In this document: piece after piece, positions 37,941-50,982 of the stretch
Layout of the letters: every line of letters starts with the position of its first letter
Position numbering within the stretch: the first letter of the stretch is position 1
Position numbers and translations under genes: made by a program
Source of the DNA: Istiophorus platypterus
Lineage: Eukaryota > Chordata > Actinopteri > Istiophoriformes > Istiophoridae
Length of the DNA: 64,000 nucleotides
Assembly: GCA_016859345.1 (NCBI GenBank)
Contig: CM029124.1
Span: forward strand, 18,626,480-18,690,479
Direction of reading: 5' to 3'
Notes under the pieces: model-generated
The model's input: only the letters and a program-made list of their open reading frames with translations
What the model was told of the DNA's origin: nothing
Database searches by the model: none

Positions 37941-39194
37941 TGTGTTTTTGTCATTTATTCCTATATAGCATTGTTTGTGGTGGATTTGTGGCTTGAAAAA
38001 TCCTTAAAACATATAAGATAACGAGCAAAAAGGATCCTTCTATTGTTTTAAATTTACCAATGTTACGTCTTACCTTGTCCCTAGACCTACAGATTATAAC
38101 TCAGTGAATTCCAAGCAAGGTCTTAAACATCAATGTCTTAGTAAGTGTGGGAACCCTGTGAACGTTGATGGCTTGCCAAGATGTGATGTGTCTCCCGGAG
38201 TTTTCCCTCCTCCTCCTGGTAGAAGTCAGCCTGGGGTCTCTCTGCTCACTGGTAATCTCTCAGTATGTCAAAGCTTTAATGTGGAGCCTCAACCCATTTT
38301 TGGAACTCTTGACAGCTTTGAATTAACTGATCCCAGGGTGGTTTTTGTTCTACCAAGAGCTGTCGGGCTACTTCTCTTGGCTGTCTTGGAGGCAAACAGC
38401 AGATTTGGAATATCAGAGTTTATTAGTGCGTGAAAGTTGACACCGTGCCCTCAGAAACTTCAAATGAAAGAAGTGTGTGGGGGGGTTGTAGCTGCTGAAG
38501 CACTCCTGTTCCCCCATAAATCAGAAAATTCAGAGAGAATAAGGCAAGTGGCTGTCAGATTTTAATTTAATTTTACTTCTACAGCCCCTTCAAAACCTCC
38601 AGTAACACTGCTTTTGACCCTATTAATCTTTCAGTCTGGCTGACTGAATGTTACTGTCAGCCACAGTCAATCGGGTGCCAGTTGGATCAGCAACATGGCA
38701 ACAGTCCCAACACACAGTACTACCAGTAGTCCCAGCAAGGGCTTATCCACTTGTGCTCAGAGCCGTGTATGTGCAGGGCAGGACACATTAGTCATTAGAA
38801 GTCATTAGTTAGCTGTCAAACTCTTAAAGGTAAAGCTGTTTTATATGACAGGAGCCTTCATTTCTGCTTGTTTAACTGTGACATGAGAGCATTATGATGA
38901 ATGCTACTATATCAATGACAATGATGGATATTATACAACATTATAGTTGTTATTAGTCACAACATACATAATGGACCAACAGGAATAATAGCGCACACTA
39001 TGAGAGAGATATCGTATAGAGAGAAGTGCAGAAAAAAGATTTCAGATGATGATAATCCGGTTTTAAATAGATTGTTATAGTATAAAATAGGTAATGTCAC
39101 CTCTGAACTAGATACTAAATATTTATTCAGATAAGTTTGCATTCATTCTACATAACGACCAATTCCTCATCGCATCCAAATGCTGGACTGTTAA

Positions 39195-39225
<31 letters not shown>

Positions 39226-39900
39226 TTGACCGTGATGATGACGAGCATGATGATGGTGATTATTATTATCATTAATTGCATTATTCTATTCAGTTATTTG
39301 CATTGCATGGAGGGAATCTGCACATTTGAAGTCAGTGGGAACAGTGAACCGGTTGAACCAGGGGGTCGCAGTGTTGTCCTCCCTATCCCCCGTCAGGCGC
39401 GAGCACCGGAAGCTGCACAGAAAGGAGAGGGGGGGGGGGCTACGCGTCAAGGCGCCGGAGAAACGCACCCGTGTACGGGAAGTCAGATCCTTTCATTTCA
39501 AAATAAAATCAAAGGGTCGGTTTGGTTTCTACGTCTGAAGATTCTCAGTGATCCGAGTCCTGGCATTTCTAGGTGAAAAAAAAAAAAGAGACGGTCGAGG
39601 GGTTGGTGTGTTATAACTAGAAACAGCTCGACTGGTATTAAAACAACAACGTCACCGGAGAACATATTAATAAGAATCAATTTGCTAATAAAAGAGGTAG
39701 ATTACAACCTTTGAATGAGCAAAATCAAAAAGTGGAGCAAAAATAAATCTCTTGATAAGATAGGTGGTGGTGAAGAAGGTTTTCAGCCAAGTTTTGCTTT
39801 TTCTACATGCTGATTCCACATGACAAGAAAAGGCAGCCGAGATAAATACATTTAAAACTTTTTGAAATTAAACAACGATCAAAAACAAGAAAATACACTT
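37941..39900. other. Intergenic region klc4 to putative ptk7
   Basis: No recognised gene. A 109-codon open frame at 38104-38433 (+) is uninterrupted but unlike any protein I know. A GAT trinucleotide array sits at 39196-39226. From about 39330 the sequence becomes GC-richer towards the island at 39950. Confidence 0.5.
39196..39226. repeat. GAT/ATG trinucleotide microsatellite
   Basis: About ten GAT units, then a decayed continuation to about 39265. A poly-Met open frame arises from it and is not a gene. Confidence 0.95.
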
Positions 39901-39949
39901 TTTTTCAAGAAATCACTGTCGCCAAAACGGAGATGCATTGAAGAAATCT

Positions 39950-40720
39950 TACTTTATATAAGAGTTATCTTGAAAGTCCACACCGGAACCGTCGTCGGTC
40001 GTTTCGTCCCGCTTGACGCTGGTGTAAAATATCACAGAGGCGAGTGGGAGGAAGCCGAGTTAGAAACGCCAGGACCCGAACTCCCTCTCGTCGAGGTCTG
40101 AACTGGTCCGGCGGTCGGCGGCTGGGGACGCGGGCAGGACGGCGGCCACGCAGACCGTCCTCTAACGAAACCACTGCGGCCCGGATCCGCGTCTGTCCTC
40201 CGCTCCGGGAGCCGCCTGGAAGTTCCAACTTCGCTGCAAACTTTCGGCGGGGGCCGCTCGGTCCGGACTCGTTAAGTCGCTTCGTCCGACCGGCCTGTAA
40301 AACGAAGCGTCTGTCCCGCATGCTCCCGCCTTGTTCTCGCTAATCTCCGGAGCGACCAGGTGAGGGAAGTGGCCTGCCCCCCCCCCCCCCCCGGGGGACC
40401 TGCGCAGGTAACGGGCTTCGGTTTTACCTTTACGCACGCGTTGACGCACGGATCTCTTTGGCGCTCGCCTTTCGCCCCGCGGTTCTCACCTTTTCGCCGC
40501 CGGAGAAAAGCACCGGGGGAGCCGCCGAGCACCGGGGGAGCCGCCGAGCACCGGGACGGTCATGGATCTACCGGGAGGGAAAGAGACCCGGCGCGGGGAA
40601 GGCAGGAGAAACCCCGCGGCGTTTAACAGGAGACGACCACCGGCGGACGCCATGTACGCCGTCGGTTTTATCTGTCTCCAAGGTTGGTACCAAACTACCG
40701 CGCGTCTCCTACAGCAGACG
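39950..40720 (+). promoter_or_regulatory. ptk7: CpG-island promoter and first exon, probably ptk7
   Basis: This is the most GC- and CpG-rich part of the window, in otherwise AT-rich DNA. Candidate first-exon donors are CAG|GTGAGG (GT at 40360) and CAAG|GTTGGT (GT at 40683). ATGs at 40562 and 40652 are in one frame that reaches the second donor in phase 1; the encoded MYAVGFICLQ is only weakly signal-peptide-like. A C16 tract (40377-40392), a 19-base GC-rich unit repeated twice and partly a third time (40510-40555) and a TTCATTTCTC decamer array (about 40729-40760) are embedded or adjacent. The ptk7 name rests only on conserved order MRPL2-KLC4-PTK7; no Ig or kinase-like exon is present. Confidence 0.45.
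40510..40555. repeat. 19-bp GC-rich direct repeat
   Basis: CACCGGGGGAGCCGCCGAG occurs twice in tandem and begins a third time. It lies inside the CpG island just before the ATG at 40562. Confidence 0.9.
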
Positions 40721-41023
40721 CGCATTTCTCTTCATTTCTCTTCATTTCTCTTCATTTCTGTTCGCTCAATGCTGTAAAACAAAGGGGAGAAAACGCTGGA
40801 GCAACAGAGCAACTGATGCCAGCCCCGGGTCTGACCTCCATGCTTCCCTGAAGAATGTAGTTATCGCCGGTTCAAGTTAGTTGGTTTTGGGGGGTAACTG
40901 TTGACACGAACAACAGAAAAACTAGGCAGAGTCAAGGTTATGTATTGTTATTATCGTCCCATAGCTGCAGAGGACCGCGTACTATTAAATTAAAATGTAT
41001 GGAACTGAAAGTACATTTTGTTT

Positions 41024-41102
41024 GGGGGTCATTGGGGGGAAAGGGGAGGGGGGGCACCCTTCCCCTCCCCCATAAACCCCAGTTTGGGGTCGGGGGGGGG
41101 GG
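41024..41102. other. G-rich block with quadruplex and hairpin potential
   Basis: On the + strand G runs of 5, 6, 4 and 7 lie within 31 bases (41024-41054). CCCCTCCCC at about 41062-41070 can pair with GGGGAGGGG at 41043-41051. Further G runs are at 41086-41089 and 41092-41102. Confidence 0.7.
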
Positions 41103-44100
41103 CTGCAATTTTGTTGCTTAATCCAGGCTTCTGTCCCTAAAATGGCAGATTATTTTATCCATGGGGCTCGATGACATTTTACTTGAAAACGAGGAGAATT
41201 ATAAATGCTCCTGGTGCGAAAATACTCTGCTGCCATTTTAAATAATTTATAGCTTTGCGTATTACTCTAGTTACAAAGTAATTAAATTACTCATTTGAAG
41301 CAGGGGAATGGGAGGATGATCACACGTTTCTGTTCGCCACTGAAGGCAGCTTTGCTATGTCATTATGTATTCCCAGGAGTAAACTTCCATCCTCACACAA
41401 CACATTGAATATGCCATTTCTGATTATCATATTCATAACTCCGTTTGCATGTTTGAACTGCCTCTCTCTGAGCCCCCTGCTTTGTGTGCTTTTATGGGTG
41501 CCATTCTCATGCATGGGTAGAGAGGAGTGCTGTGCTTCTGCCTGACTGTTACTCAAAAGAAAGGGACGGGGAAAAGGAAAAAATTAACATGACACGACGC
41601 CCTCCCACATTGTCGAAGACTCTATAAAGTTCATAACCTCGTGCTGCGGAGTGAGGAAAAGAGGGCCATGTAAAGATCCTTACCCAGTTTGTGCAAGGAA
41701 TGCCCCTATCCTGCCAAGGGTCGGGATCATTAACTCACCGCTCATCATGTCAAAACGAGGCGCCTTTATCTGATCTCTACATGCGGACGAGCACAGATTG
41801 TGTTTTCCTGCGCCTTCAACACAGCCATGACAGTCAAAGTGGCTGAAAAATTCCTTTAAGTTGAAGTGTGTCTGCCCCCCCCGCACCCCCCTCCTCCTCG
41901 GGTCTCCTCATGGTGCCCACTTTGGGATGAATGTGTCCTCTGTGTGTGAGCAGCAGGGGAGAGGGAGGCTGCTACGGGTTTGTGTTTATAGGATGTGTGA
42001 ATCGTGGCAAGCCAGGTACAGTCACGGCAGCCTCACGTTGTATTCCACCTTAGAAATGCCTTATTTTTAAAAGGCCTCACTGAAAATATGAAAGCACTGC
42101 AAAACCAAGAAATGGCAGTTAAATGAGACACTGTTTTTATTGCGGCCTCATGCCCACATGAAACTATCTGCACTGAACGTGGCATGTTTCTGGAGGATTG
42201 TCTAATCTTCAGGATCTGGGCACCATGGTCAAATATTTACCCAGATTTTTTATTTTTAGTTTTACAGTAATCACTCTGTTTTACCGTTCCACTCTTTGCT
42301 TTTTCTATATCTTGCTTTCTATTTGTGGCTCACCAGCAGCGTGCTTTAAAGCAGCTCTCAGACCAGATGAAAGCCACTTATGGAGTTAATGTCCATAATT
42401 GTACTGCAGCATCTCTCCCGTCCGCCTACCCATAGCTTCCTTCACCTTTATTCCCCTCCCCCTCTGTTTCATCAAGGCATTCTGATTCTGATTCCTGAAG
42501 TATTTGTACGGAAAAAATGACTGGACTCGTTGCTGAGGTGCTGGGATAGGTTTGATATGTTTAAGTAACATCCTCACACCCTCACCTCTTCTTCTTCGAC
42601 CTGCCTCTTTGATCTCTCTCCCTCATGGCGGAGCTGGAGAAGATCTGCATTTCATGTCTCCTAGTGCATTAATAATTTGGATTCCTCTGCAAAAAATTAT
42701 AACCACTTCACAATGATTTAGAGGTCTGCAGTCAAATTTTCTTGATGAAATTCCCCAGTAAATCCAGGCTGAATTGACTTTGGCAATCTTCTCTCTGGCC
42801 TCTACAGCCCGCTTTAAAACTAGATATTATAACTAAACTGCAGGAATAGAAAACCACAGTAGATATTATTGGGTTTCTGTAATGGATCTGTTTTTCTGTC
42901 AACAAATGGATGGTATTTGGCAGCCCTGAAGAAATACCATACAGGGCTTTTTTCCAGGATGTTTTTTTGTCTGCATGCCCACCTGCCACTGCTTTATTTT
43001 GAAATCCATACAATTGGCTCTTATTAACCCCACAATACCCAAAGGCTGTTTGGCTGCTCACTGGTCCCAACTCTTTTTAAATTATCATAGTCAGAGGAAA
43101 ATGAAAGGATGGAGACTAACTAAACATAGAAATATATTGTGTGGCTTGAAATTTGTCTTTTTACTGTCAGGTACACATAGTGTTTACAGTCCTTTGCTAG
43201 ACAGTAATCCTCCAAATTAAATTGACCTTTGGTATTTATGTAAATAGATCTGAGGGGATTACAATAGAGTTTAGTTTGAGATTGGTATCCTCGGTGCACA
43301 GCTGTTGATGCAGTAATCCACTGTAACTTATTCGTACTTACTATACTATAATTTTTTTTATCTCACTTTGTTAAAAATCTAATGTTACATTTTGGTAAGG
43401 TGGTGATTTGTGTTTTTTTTTTTTAAGTATTTTTGAAGTATAGTTTGTGTAAGTGCTGAGTTTATTTATTGAAATTATTTTCAATATCCATTCCCATTCC
43501 TAGCAATTAATTTCTGGATTAACACCTAAGTCTTTGATCTATAGAACATCAGCCATTTTTGTACTTTAATTTCTCCATTATTTATTGATCAAAATATGCG
43601 TTGAATACCAATAACATCAGCGATAAGCTATCAGGGTAATAGGCAAACCTGATCAGTTTACAGATTTAGCTTTAATCTTAACAGATACTGATTCTGAATT
43701 ATATTCTTCTTATTGGAATGTTGATTTTAACCACCTCACCCTGCCCCAGCTGGTGGTATCATATTAGATTAGTTGATACTGTACAATGTATGTTCATTTT
43801 TTCTTTCCCTGTTGGTGGAAAAACTCATGTCTGCATGTTGTTCTGAAGAAAGCAAATAAAGTAAGTTTAGTTCAGGTCAGTAATGCTCTGCTTTAACTCC
43901 AGTTCCCCTGAGCCCTTTGCTGTTATGTGAGACAGAAATGTCGGTCGTTATTATAATTTGCCAGGGCTGTTTCAAGGATAGCCAAACCTAGCTGTACTCA
44001 AGGAGTTGAGCGTGACAACAAAACAAAGCGTTTAGCTGAAACGGCTGATGAATGGAGTTAAATAATAAGATCTGGCCTTCAGTGTGTTTATGCATGTCAG

Positions 44101-45737
44101 GAAGTTGGACTGGTAGTGCGAGTGGTGAGACTGGGGGAGGATTCTCAAGGTCTCCCATGGCTCTTGTTTCTGGTCATTTATCAGACAATGTTTATTCAGG
44201 TTTAGGTAAAGCCTTTTGAACTGGAGAGTCTTTTTCATCCAGTTGATATGTGCCGTTTGCACTCACTTCATAATAGAGGGCTCTTCCCCTTGGAGGGAAT
44301 CTTCTTGCACTGTCTCAGAGATTAGAATCGTGTCTGCCCAGCATCTCAGATTTGGGATCCTTGCTAATTCTCAAGTGATTCATCCTCATCTTCTCTTCTC
44401 AGCATATGACCCTGAAATTGATCTATGTCTGCCAATTTTTAAAGACTTTTTTTAGAGGGCTGAAGGAACAACAAGCCTTATAGAGCAGCCTGATGTGACA
44501 ATATGTATGTGGCCAGATTGTAACTATACAACACTGCCACAACTCAGTGTACTTGTCTCTTATGGGGAGATGTTTAACTGAGCAAAGAGTTGCCATTTGT
44601 CAAATATGTTACCTTGATGCTTCTGTCCACAACCCTTTTCCCTAATGTAAAGTAAAGGAAGGAAGGGAGGAGGATGTGCAACAGACAGAGGGAATGAAGG
44701 TTAATTGATATATAAAAAATTTTAAAAATTAAAAACAACCAATATCCTTCTTTCTTGCCATATTGTCACTGCTCAACTTTTTCTTTATACCTTAAATCTA
44801 TGGTGGAGTAATGGGGGAAAATGCGTCACTCATTTTGCTTTATTTTATTTTTAGTTTCTTGCCAGTGTTTTTTGAATGTGTTGACACATTAAACGTTTTA
44901 AAGTTATGGATCAGTGGATGCCAAAAACAACACTCAGTGCCCCGGAGGACAAATGATGAATGAAAAAAAGATTATGAAATTAAATGAAAGAGAGAGGCTG
45001 GCTCATATATTCCAGGCTCTGACATTTAAGTATTTGGTATGTGTATGTAGCGAGCATACCTGCTAACTGAATTTCCCCCATGTTCTTTGCTCGGATTGAA
45101 AAATAACCACCTCCCTCCGTGACTCCTGTTGGCTTTGTGTGATCAATAACGCCGAATAAACAAAGAACTGCAAGAATCAAGCTGCTCGCATTAAATGATG
45201 ATTACTGCACCTAATGACCCATGTACTTGAGCTGCTTTGTGTATGTGCGTGTGTCAGAGTGCATGTGTGTTGGCCCATGTGTTTGTGGTTTTGCTGGCTC
45301 TGCTGCTGGGTCCTGTGGTTGTGATTGGAGTCAGGCCTAGCAGATCTGTCTCTTTTTCCTTTTTTCCTGTCGTAGCTGGTCTGTTGCCCCTCGTGGTTGC
45401 CAGTCTCGTCTCGAAGGATCTCTGTTGTTTATTGACTTGGTGCCTGCCTGCACAGCCCTGTCTCCTGTCCCGTCTGGGCTGGAGGAGTGGTTAGCCTGTA
45501 CCCCAGCCTGCCATTGCTTCAGGCTTTGTTATGTTTCCCTCAACAAAGTTTTTTTCTGTGTCATTTTTAATTACGTGCTTCCATGCTCCAGTGAGATATT
45601 ATTCTAGAGGAACTCTGTAATTTACCAGGGTTTAAATCCTAAAATTATCTTTTTAGCATTGTAAAACACAAATGATCCGAAATATTTTTTAAATAAATGT
45701 TTTAGGATTGCTAATAATTCAAATAATATACAGTGAC

Positions 45738-46082
45738 GATTAGAGCTGTAACTATTAATCAGTCAACAGAAACTTAATTGAAATCCATTTTGATTATCAA
45801 ATAATAAAATAAAAAGGCCCAACAATTATTGGTTGTACCCTCTAAAATGTGAGACTTTGATGCTTTTCTTTGTTGTACTTCACAGTAAACTGAATATCGT
45901 TGGATTTTAGACTGATGCTCAGACAATTATGAAATTGGAAGATGTCTCCTTCGGGTATGGGAAATAAAAACAGGCATTTCTTGCTGTTTTATTATACATT
46001 ATATCAAAAAAACAATAATCAGTTAAATCAGAACATTTAAACAGATTACTTGAAAATGAAAATAATCATTGGTTGCAACCAT
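45738..46082 (-). mobile_element. MITE-like repeat copy (putative ptk7 intron)
   Basis: The left end is gagctgtaactattaatcag and the right end is aataatcattggttgcaacc. Together with 'acagtaaactgaatatcgttg' and 'gattttagactg' in the middle these match the order of the family seen at 8944. The ends are imperfect inverted repeats (AGCTGTAAC / GGTTGCAAC). Confidence 0.55.
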
Positions 46083-48566
46083 TCTGGTGAGTTTTATTAA
46101 TACAAGGAAATGTATTCAAATGTTTTGGAGCCATGCACAGTTCACAATGTGTCAGAAGACAATTTTTTTTCCTGCTTTGATTTCTATGTGCCATGTAATT
46201 TGACTCTTGGATATTACTCTCATTGAAACAAAATCCAAGACCCACAGAAATCCAGTTTGCTAAGCCTCAATATAATTTCAGCCTGGCCTGCCACAGAGGG
46301 GCATTATACATTTTTGTAATTTAAAGAGAAAACGGGAGTTATAAGCTAATAAATAGTTTAATTTAGTGTCCACGATACTTTAGTAATGTGACATTATTGT
46401 TCTCTTATCAGATGTAGTTGCTGACACTTGCTGACCATCTTTAACCTTAACCCTCTCTAATCCGCTGTAGCTGGATCACTTAACTGCTCTTGGTGATAAC
46501 CTATGGTTTCATGTTCACGTTTAAAATGATGATTACAGATGTTTTTACTAGTTTGACACTCTGCAGATATCACCTACTCTGTTGTAAATCCTTACGATAA
46601 CTTTCCCCCTGCAGGGCAGGAGTGAGGCCCTGTTGAGGGGACGCTCGCCTTCAGAGTGAAATAAAATACATGTTTTGTTCTCATGTCGGAGCCAAAGCAT
46701 GTGTGGCACTGCCACTGCATTCAAATGCATCTGATTGAAACGTGAAGGAATGTCTAATTTGGCTTCAGTCCGTTTAAACGGGGAGGAGGGAAGAAAGGAG
46801 GGCTGGAGAGGAGAAAGGCGTCTGGCATGCCATTGCATAATCCCAACAGCCATTAACTCTTTGTGTCCCGTGGCTCAATGAACTCATCACAGCAACGGGC
46901 CACAGGCAGAGTGACATCAGGCAGCTCTCAATCAGCCCTTGGCTCCACCCAGCCACACCAGCAGATTTAAACAAGCTGAAAAGGCCACTGGTGTTTAATG
47001 GTAAGAGCCTTCAACTTTGTTTGATCTCCAAATGAATGGGGTCAGCTGGCTACAACTAACCCCGGAGAAGGCCCAGTTGTTGATTGTTAAGAATATATTT
47101 TCTTTAAGCAGTTTACTTGTCCTCTTATCTGTGCTGATTCACCTTCTCATCCAGCTTAATTGTTATCTGTTGTGTTTGGTGCTTTTCGTTAGGCTGTATT
47201 TTGTCTTTCCGATGTGCATTACAGCGGAGCTTAAAAGACACAAAAGGACCAGATCTGTCTCCATGGCAGCCCGTGCTGCGTTAACCTCCTGGCCCTTGTA
47301 CCTGACTCAACCTGTGCAGCTGGGATTTACTGTGTGCGATGTAACCAGCATAATGTATGACAAAAGCGGTCGGCTTTATCTTGGCCTGGGGAGCCTGTGA
47401 ATGTTTTAGAGCTTCCCGGTTCCTTTGAATCCACTCTCATACATTTTGGATGCGAACCAGGTACCACAGTACCACTGGTGTTCTCCCAGGCATTGAAGGA
47501 GCACAGTTGTATCTTTTCGGCTTTTCTTGCAAAGAAAAATTTCCCTTCACAAAAGTATTTCTCCAAAGAGTATTCTGTGAAAATCGAAGAAATGCAATGC
47601 AGTGCAGTGCTTGTGGTTTGTGTTGGCTAACTAATGTTCCATCTCCTTTATTCTCATTTGTTTCTTTTCCATTCTGCACAAAATACTTATAAAATATCAT
47701 TAAATCATTTCAGCGGTTGCTCTTTGAGCTTTGGTCATTGCCGTTTCAGTGACCTCTTTTAAATTTTATGCCATGTTAGCATGAAGTATGACAAATTACA
47801 GAGCTGCAGTGAAAACAATGTAGCATAGAGCATATCAATTTATTCAAAAGTCTTGACCTCATTTTTTATACATTCAGTACTTTGTTATGTAGTGTTGTAA
47901 TTTTCTCATTTAGTAAATATTTGGTCTTATAGGTTAGTCAGTTAGATGGAGAACCAGTAACTGGCTAGTTTGCAAACACAGAGGCATGTCAGAGATCATA
48001 GCCAATATCAAAACTCAGTAGGTGTTCGATTTTTTGCGTGTGATCAAAATCCACTCTCTGCCATGCTGGAAAAATCTTAATGTGATATTATGTCTGGGGC
48101 TATTTAACAGTGGGAATAAGAAAAATCGAAAGCTCGATACAAACGGTATCAGAATTTGCATATCTATATTCAGAAGCCTTTTTTTATTAGAAAATCAACC
48201 CAGTGGCCCAGAGACTAATTTCCTCCTTCATTCTGTGTCTTCTCGCTAGTCACATTAAACCAGAACTGTGGAACTGCTAAGCTGTTGTTCAATCTGTATG
48301 ACACTTTTTACTTGTTAACAGTGTGAAAGTTTTAAAAAGGGAATTTATCTTTGATCTTTTCTCTAAAATTGTCTGTTTTGCAGAATTGTAATCAGTATAT
48401 TAACTTCTCTGTCTTTCTGCTGTTTGCCCGTTAATTAGGATCTAACAGGGAAGCCGGTCATTCAGCTGATTTTATGTATTTGCTAATGTTGTGGAAAGTA
48501 TCTTCTTTTTTCCTTTTTTTTTAAAACTCTAATATATCATACCATCTCTGATGGTCTCTGTTTGTT

Positions 48567-48600
48567 TGTGTGTGTGTGTTTGTGCGCGCACGCGTGTGTG
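48567..48600. repeat. Short GT/CG dinucleotide repeat
   Basis: (GT)n passing into GCGCGCACGCGTGTGTG, an alternating purine-pyrimidine run with Z-DNA potential. Confidence 0.8.
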
Positions 48601-50951
48601 GACAGCTGTGACTTTTCGACTACCTTAAAATAAGACATTTAGAGATAAGACAGACAAAAGCATCCAAAATAGAAGTTCAGATAGCTGCTAAGTCTGTGAT
48701 AAAATGCAAACAAAGCTGCAGTCAGACATCGATCAGAGGCTACTCAGAAAAATTCGGTCAGCGAGGAAATACTGAAACCCGATATGTAAGTGAAGTCAAA
48801 GACATGTGAAACACTCCACCATGAGATTTTGACAGCTGTCATACATTGGATCAGGGGTTAGATGATTCATATGATGTATCCGCTCCATAAGTTCCTCTCA
48901 CAAGTCTCGTGCCCCAGTATCATAATCACTCAGTGAAGTCTCGCCTGACCTGAGGTCTGTTACGTGCCCATGTTTGATGATTATGCATCCCCTGATTATG
49001 CAGCCGGTACGCCTAGCAGTATTAGTACAATTTGGCCAGCATTGTTCAGTAGTAGTAGACATTAATTACCACAGCAGAGATGGAAGCTCATTACACAGCT
49101 ACAGTCATTATTTTCTGTGGTTTTAATTACGTTAAACAATTGCACCCACCTTCCCAGCTTCATCTTACTCCCTCTCTGCTGCTTCTGTACTTTCTCTCTT
49201 TCACCTTCCTGTGCCACTTTTTAACTTTGCTCACTCCACTTCCACAAACTACTGAAGCCCCTTAAACCCCATCCTCCTTTCTGCTGTCCTCTATCTGAAC
49301 CTCCCCCCTGAGTCTGCATTAAGCCAGACGTCAGTGTGTTTTTTTTATCAGTTCTGACAGAGGGATGGCACAGCAGACTCAGAATAACTGAGTAGATTTT
49401 CTGTGTGCTGCATGGTTTTAGCAAAACTGCACCCTTTTTGCTCAGAAGCGATTCTACAGATGGAGGAAAAAAGGCTGAAATGAGCCCACAGTTGTGTTAT
49501 GTTTTGTCAGACGGCTTCTCTGGTAAAGTTCTGTTTACATCCAGACAAATTGTCTTTCTGTCCTAAGTCTGTGCTGACCTAAAGGAGTCTGATTCTTCAC
49601 TCAAAATCAGGGCTCTGGCTTATGTCCAGTGCCCATTTCTGACCAAAACGCCTCCAGAATTTTTTTTTTAATGTCCAACAGCCAGGTGTCCTGTCAAGAG
49701 AAAACTGTTGGTTTGTTTGGTGAGTTTTTTTTTTCCCCTGTGCAACAAAGGGTCACAGGTTAGTCCAGTAACATCTGCTACATGAAGGTGCTTCCTGTTT
49801 GTCTTGCATTATTCCGTCCTTCCTTCCACCCTATTACAGTTGTTATTTGGGAGACCGATATGGTTTGTGAGGCTGCTAAAACTCATTTTAATGTGTATGT
49901 TGTACAGTATATTTAATGAAAACTATTATGCCTGTTTAAGAAATTAAAAATGTTTATTAAAAATGTTCTGGTTATTCTGAGTTTCCATGGAATTGCAGCT
50001 GTCCATGGTCTATAAACTTTTTTAAAAGGATTTTCCGCTCTGCCAAGAATGAAAGTCTGGAGGGCCAAACTTGATCTTTGTATTTTTAGGGATTTTTTTC
50101 ACATGATGATGGTCCAGTATAAAGACACCGAATATCTGCTCTGACTGAAAAAAAAAACAACTGAAAACCACTTAATATGGATAAAAGTGTTCTATAAATA
50201 AATCATTGGTGGGAAACTTTTTGAATTTATAAAACTTGAATGCATCACTTATATACTGTTTGTGTCTGCAGATTACCCTGCTGAATGACAAACTCACTTA
50301 ATTGTGAATATTGCAGTGTGCAGCATAGTATTTACTAGTTCCCTGTCAAAAATCTGAAGTGAAAAAATCTGTACAAGTAATTATGGTCAGTGTAAATGAT
50401 TCTTGGCATAATTTTATTCATCAGTCGTCTGTGGGTGAAATGGAAAGTTAATTGTAGACATTGTTATCAGTATCAGCTATTACCAGCCTCAATCAACAAT
50501 ATCAGTATTTCCTCTCAAAAACCCCACATTGCTCAATCCACACAGAGGACAAACATAATTAACACCACTACAATGGGCTGCTCTGTGCAGGTGCGGCCAG
50601 CTAACATAGCCTTGTTGATTGGGGAGCACAGGACGGTGTTTCCTGTATTTATCTGCTGAGGGGATGAAAGATAGAAATGCCAGTGTTGTGTCTGGCCGTT
50701 GACAGTGGTTCCCGGCTCCCTCTCCTGTGCCAAATATCAGAGGAAGTAGATGCTTTGTTGTATTTTTTCCTCTTGGTGTCACGTCAGAGCAGATGAGGAT
50801 CACAACAGCGTCCTCTCTGTTCCAGGTTAGAGCTTTCACTGCTGCATTGTGTCCTCATCCAGGTTAGGACCCATACAGGCAGATGGCCACAGTCCAGCAT
50901 TTCCTCGCTGTGATCTGTGTGGCCAGGGGTCTCAGCGCTGTTTGTATTTTC

Positions 50952-50982
50952 TGTGTGTGTGTGTGTGTGTGTGTGGGGGGGG
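50952..50982. repeat. GT microsatellite with G run
   Basis: (GT)11-12 followed by eight G. Confidence 0.9.

Noticed and set aside
39196..39576. 126-codon frame starting with a Met run
   Set aside because: Starts in the GAT repeat and continues through unrelated DNA; no protein family.
40044..40880. Several overlapping Arg/Pro-rich frames of 70-140 codons in the CpG island
   Set aside because: GC-rich DNA lacks stop codons in all frames. None shows a signal peptide or known domain; they are best seen as 5'UTR and promoter sequence.
47017..47400. 127-codon frame with NGVSWLQLTPEKAQLLIV, recalling non-LTR reverse transcriptases
   Set aside because: Only one short segment resembles the LINE motif. 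The YADD-type region is not found upstream and the rest does not fit, so a chance match is as likely.
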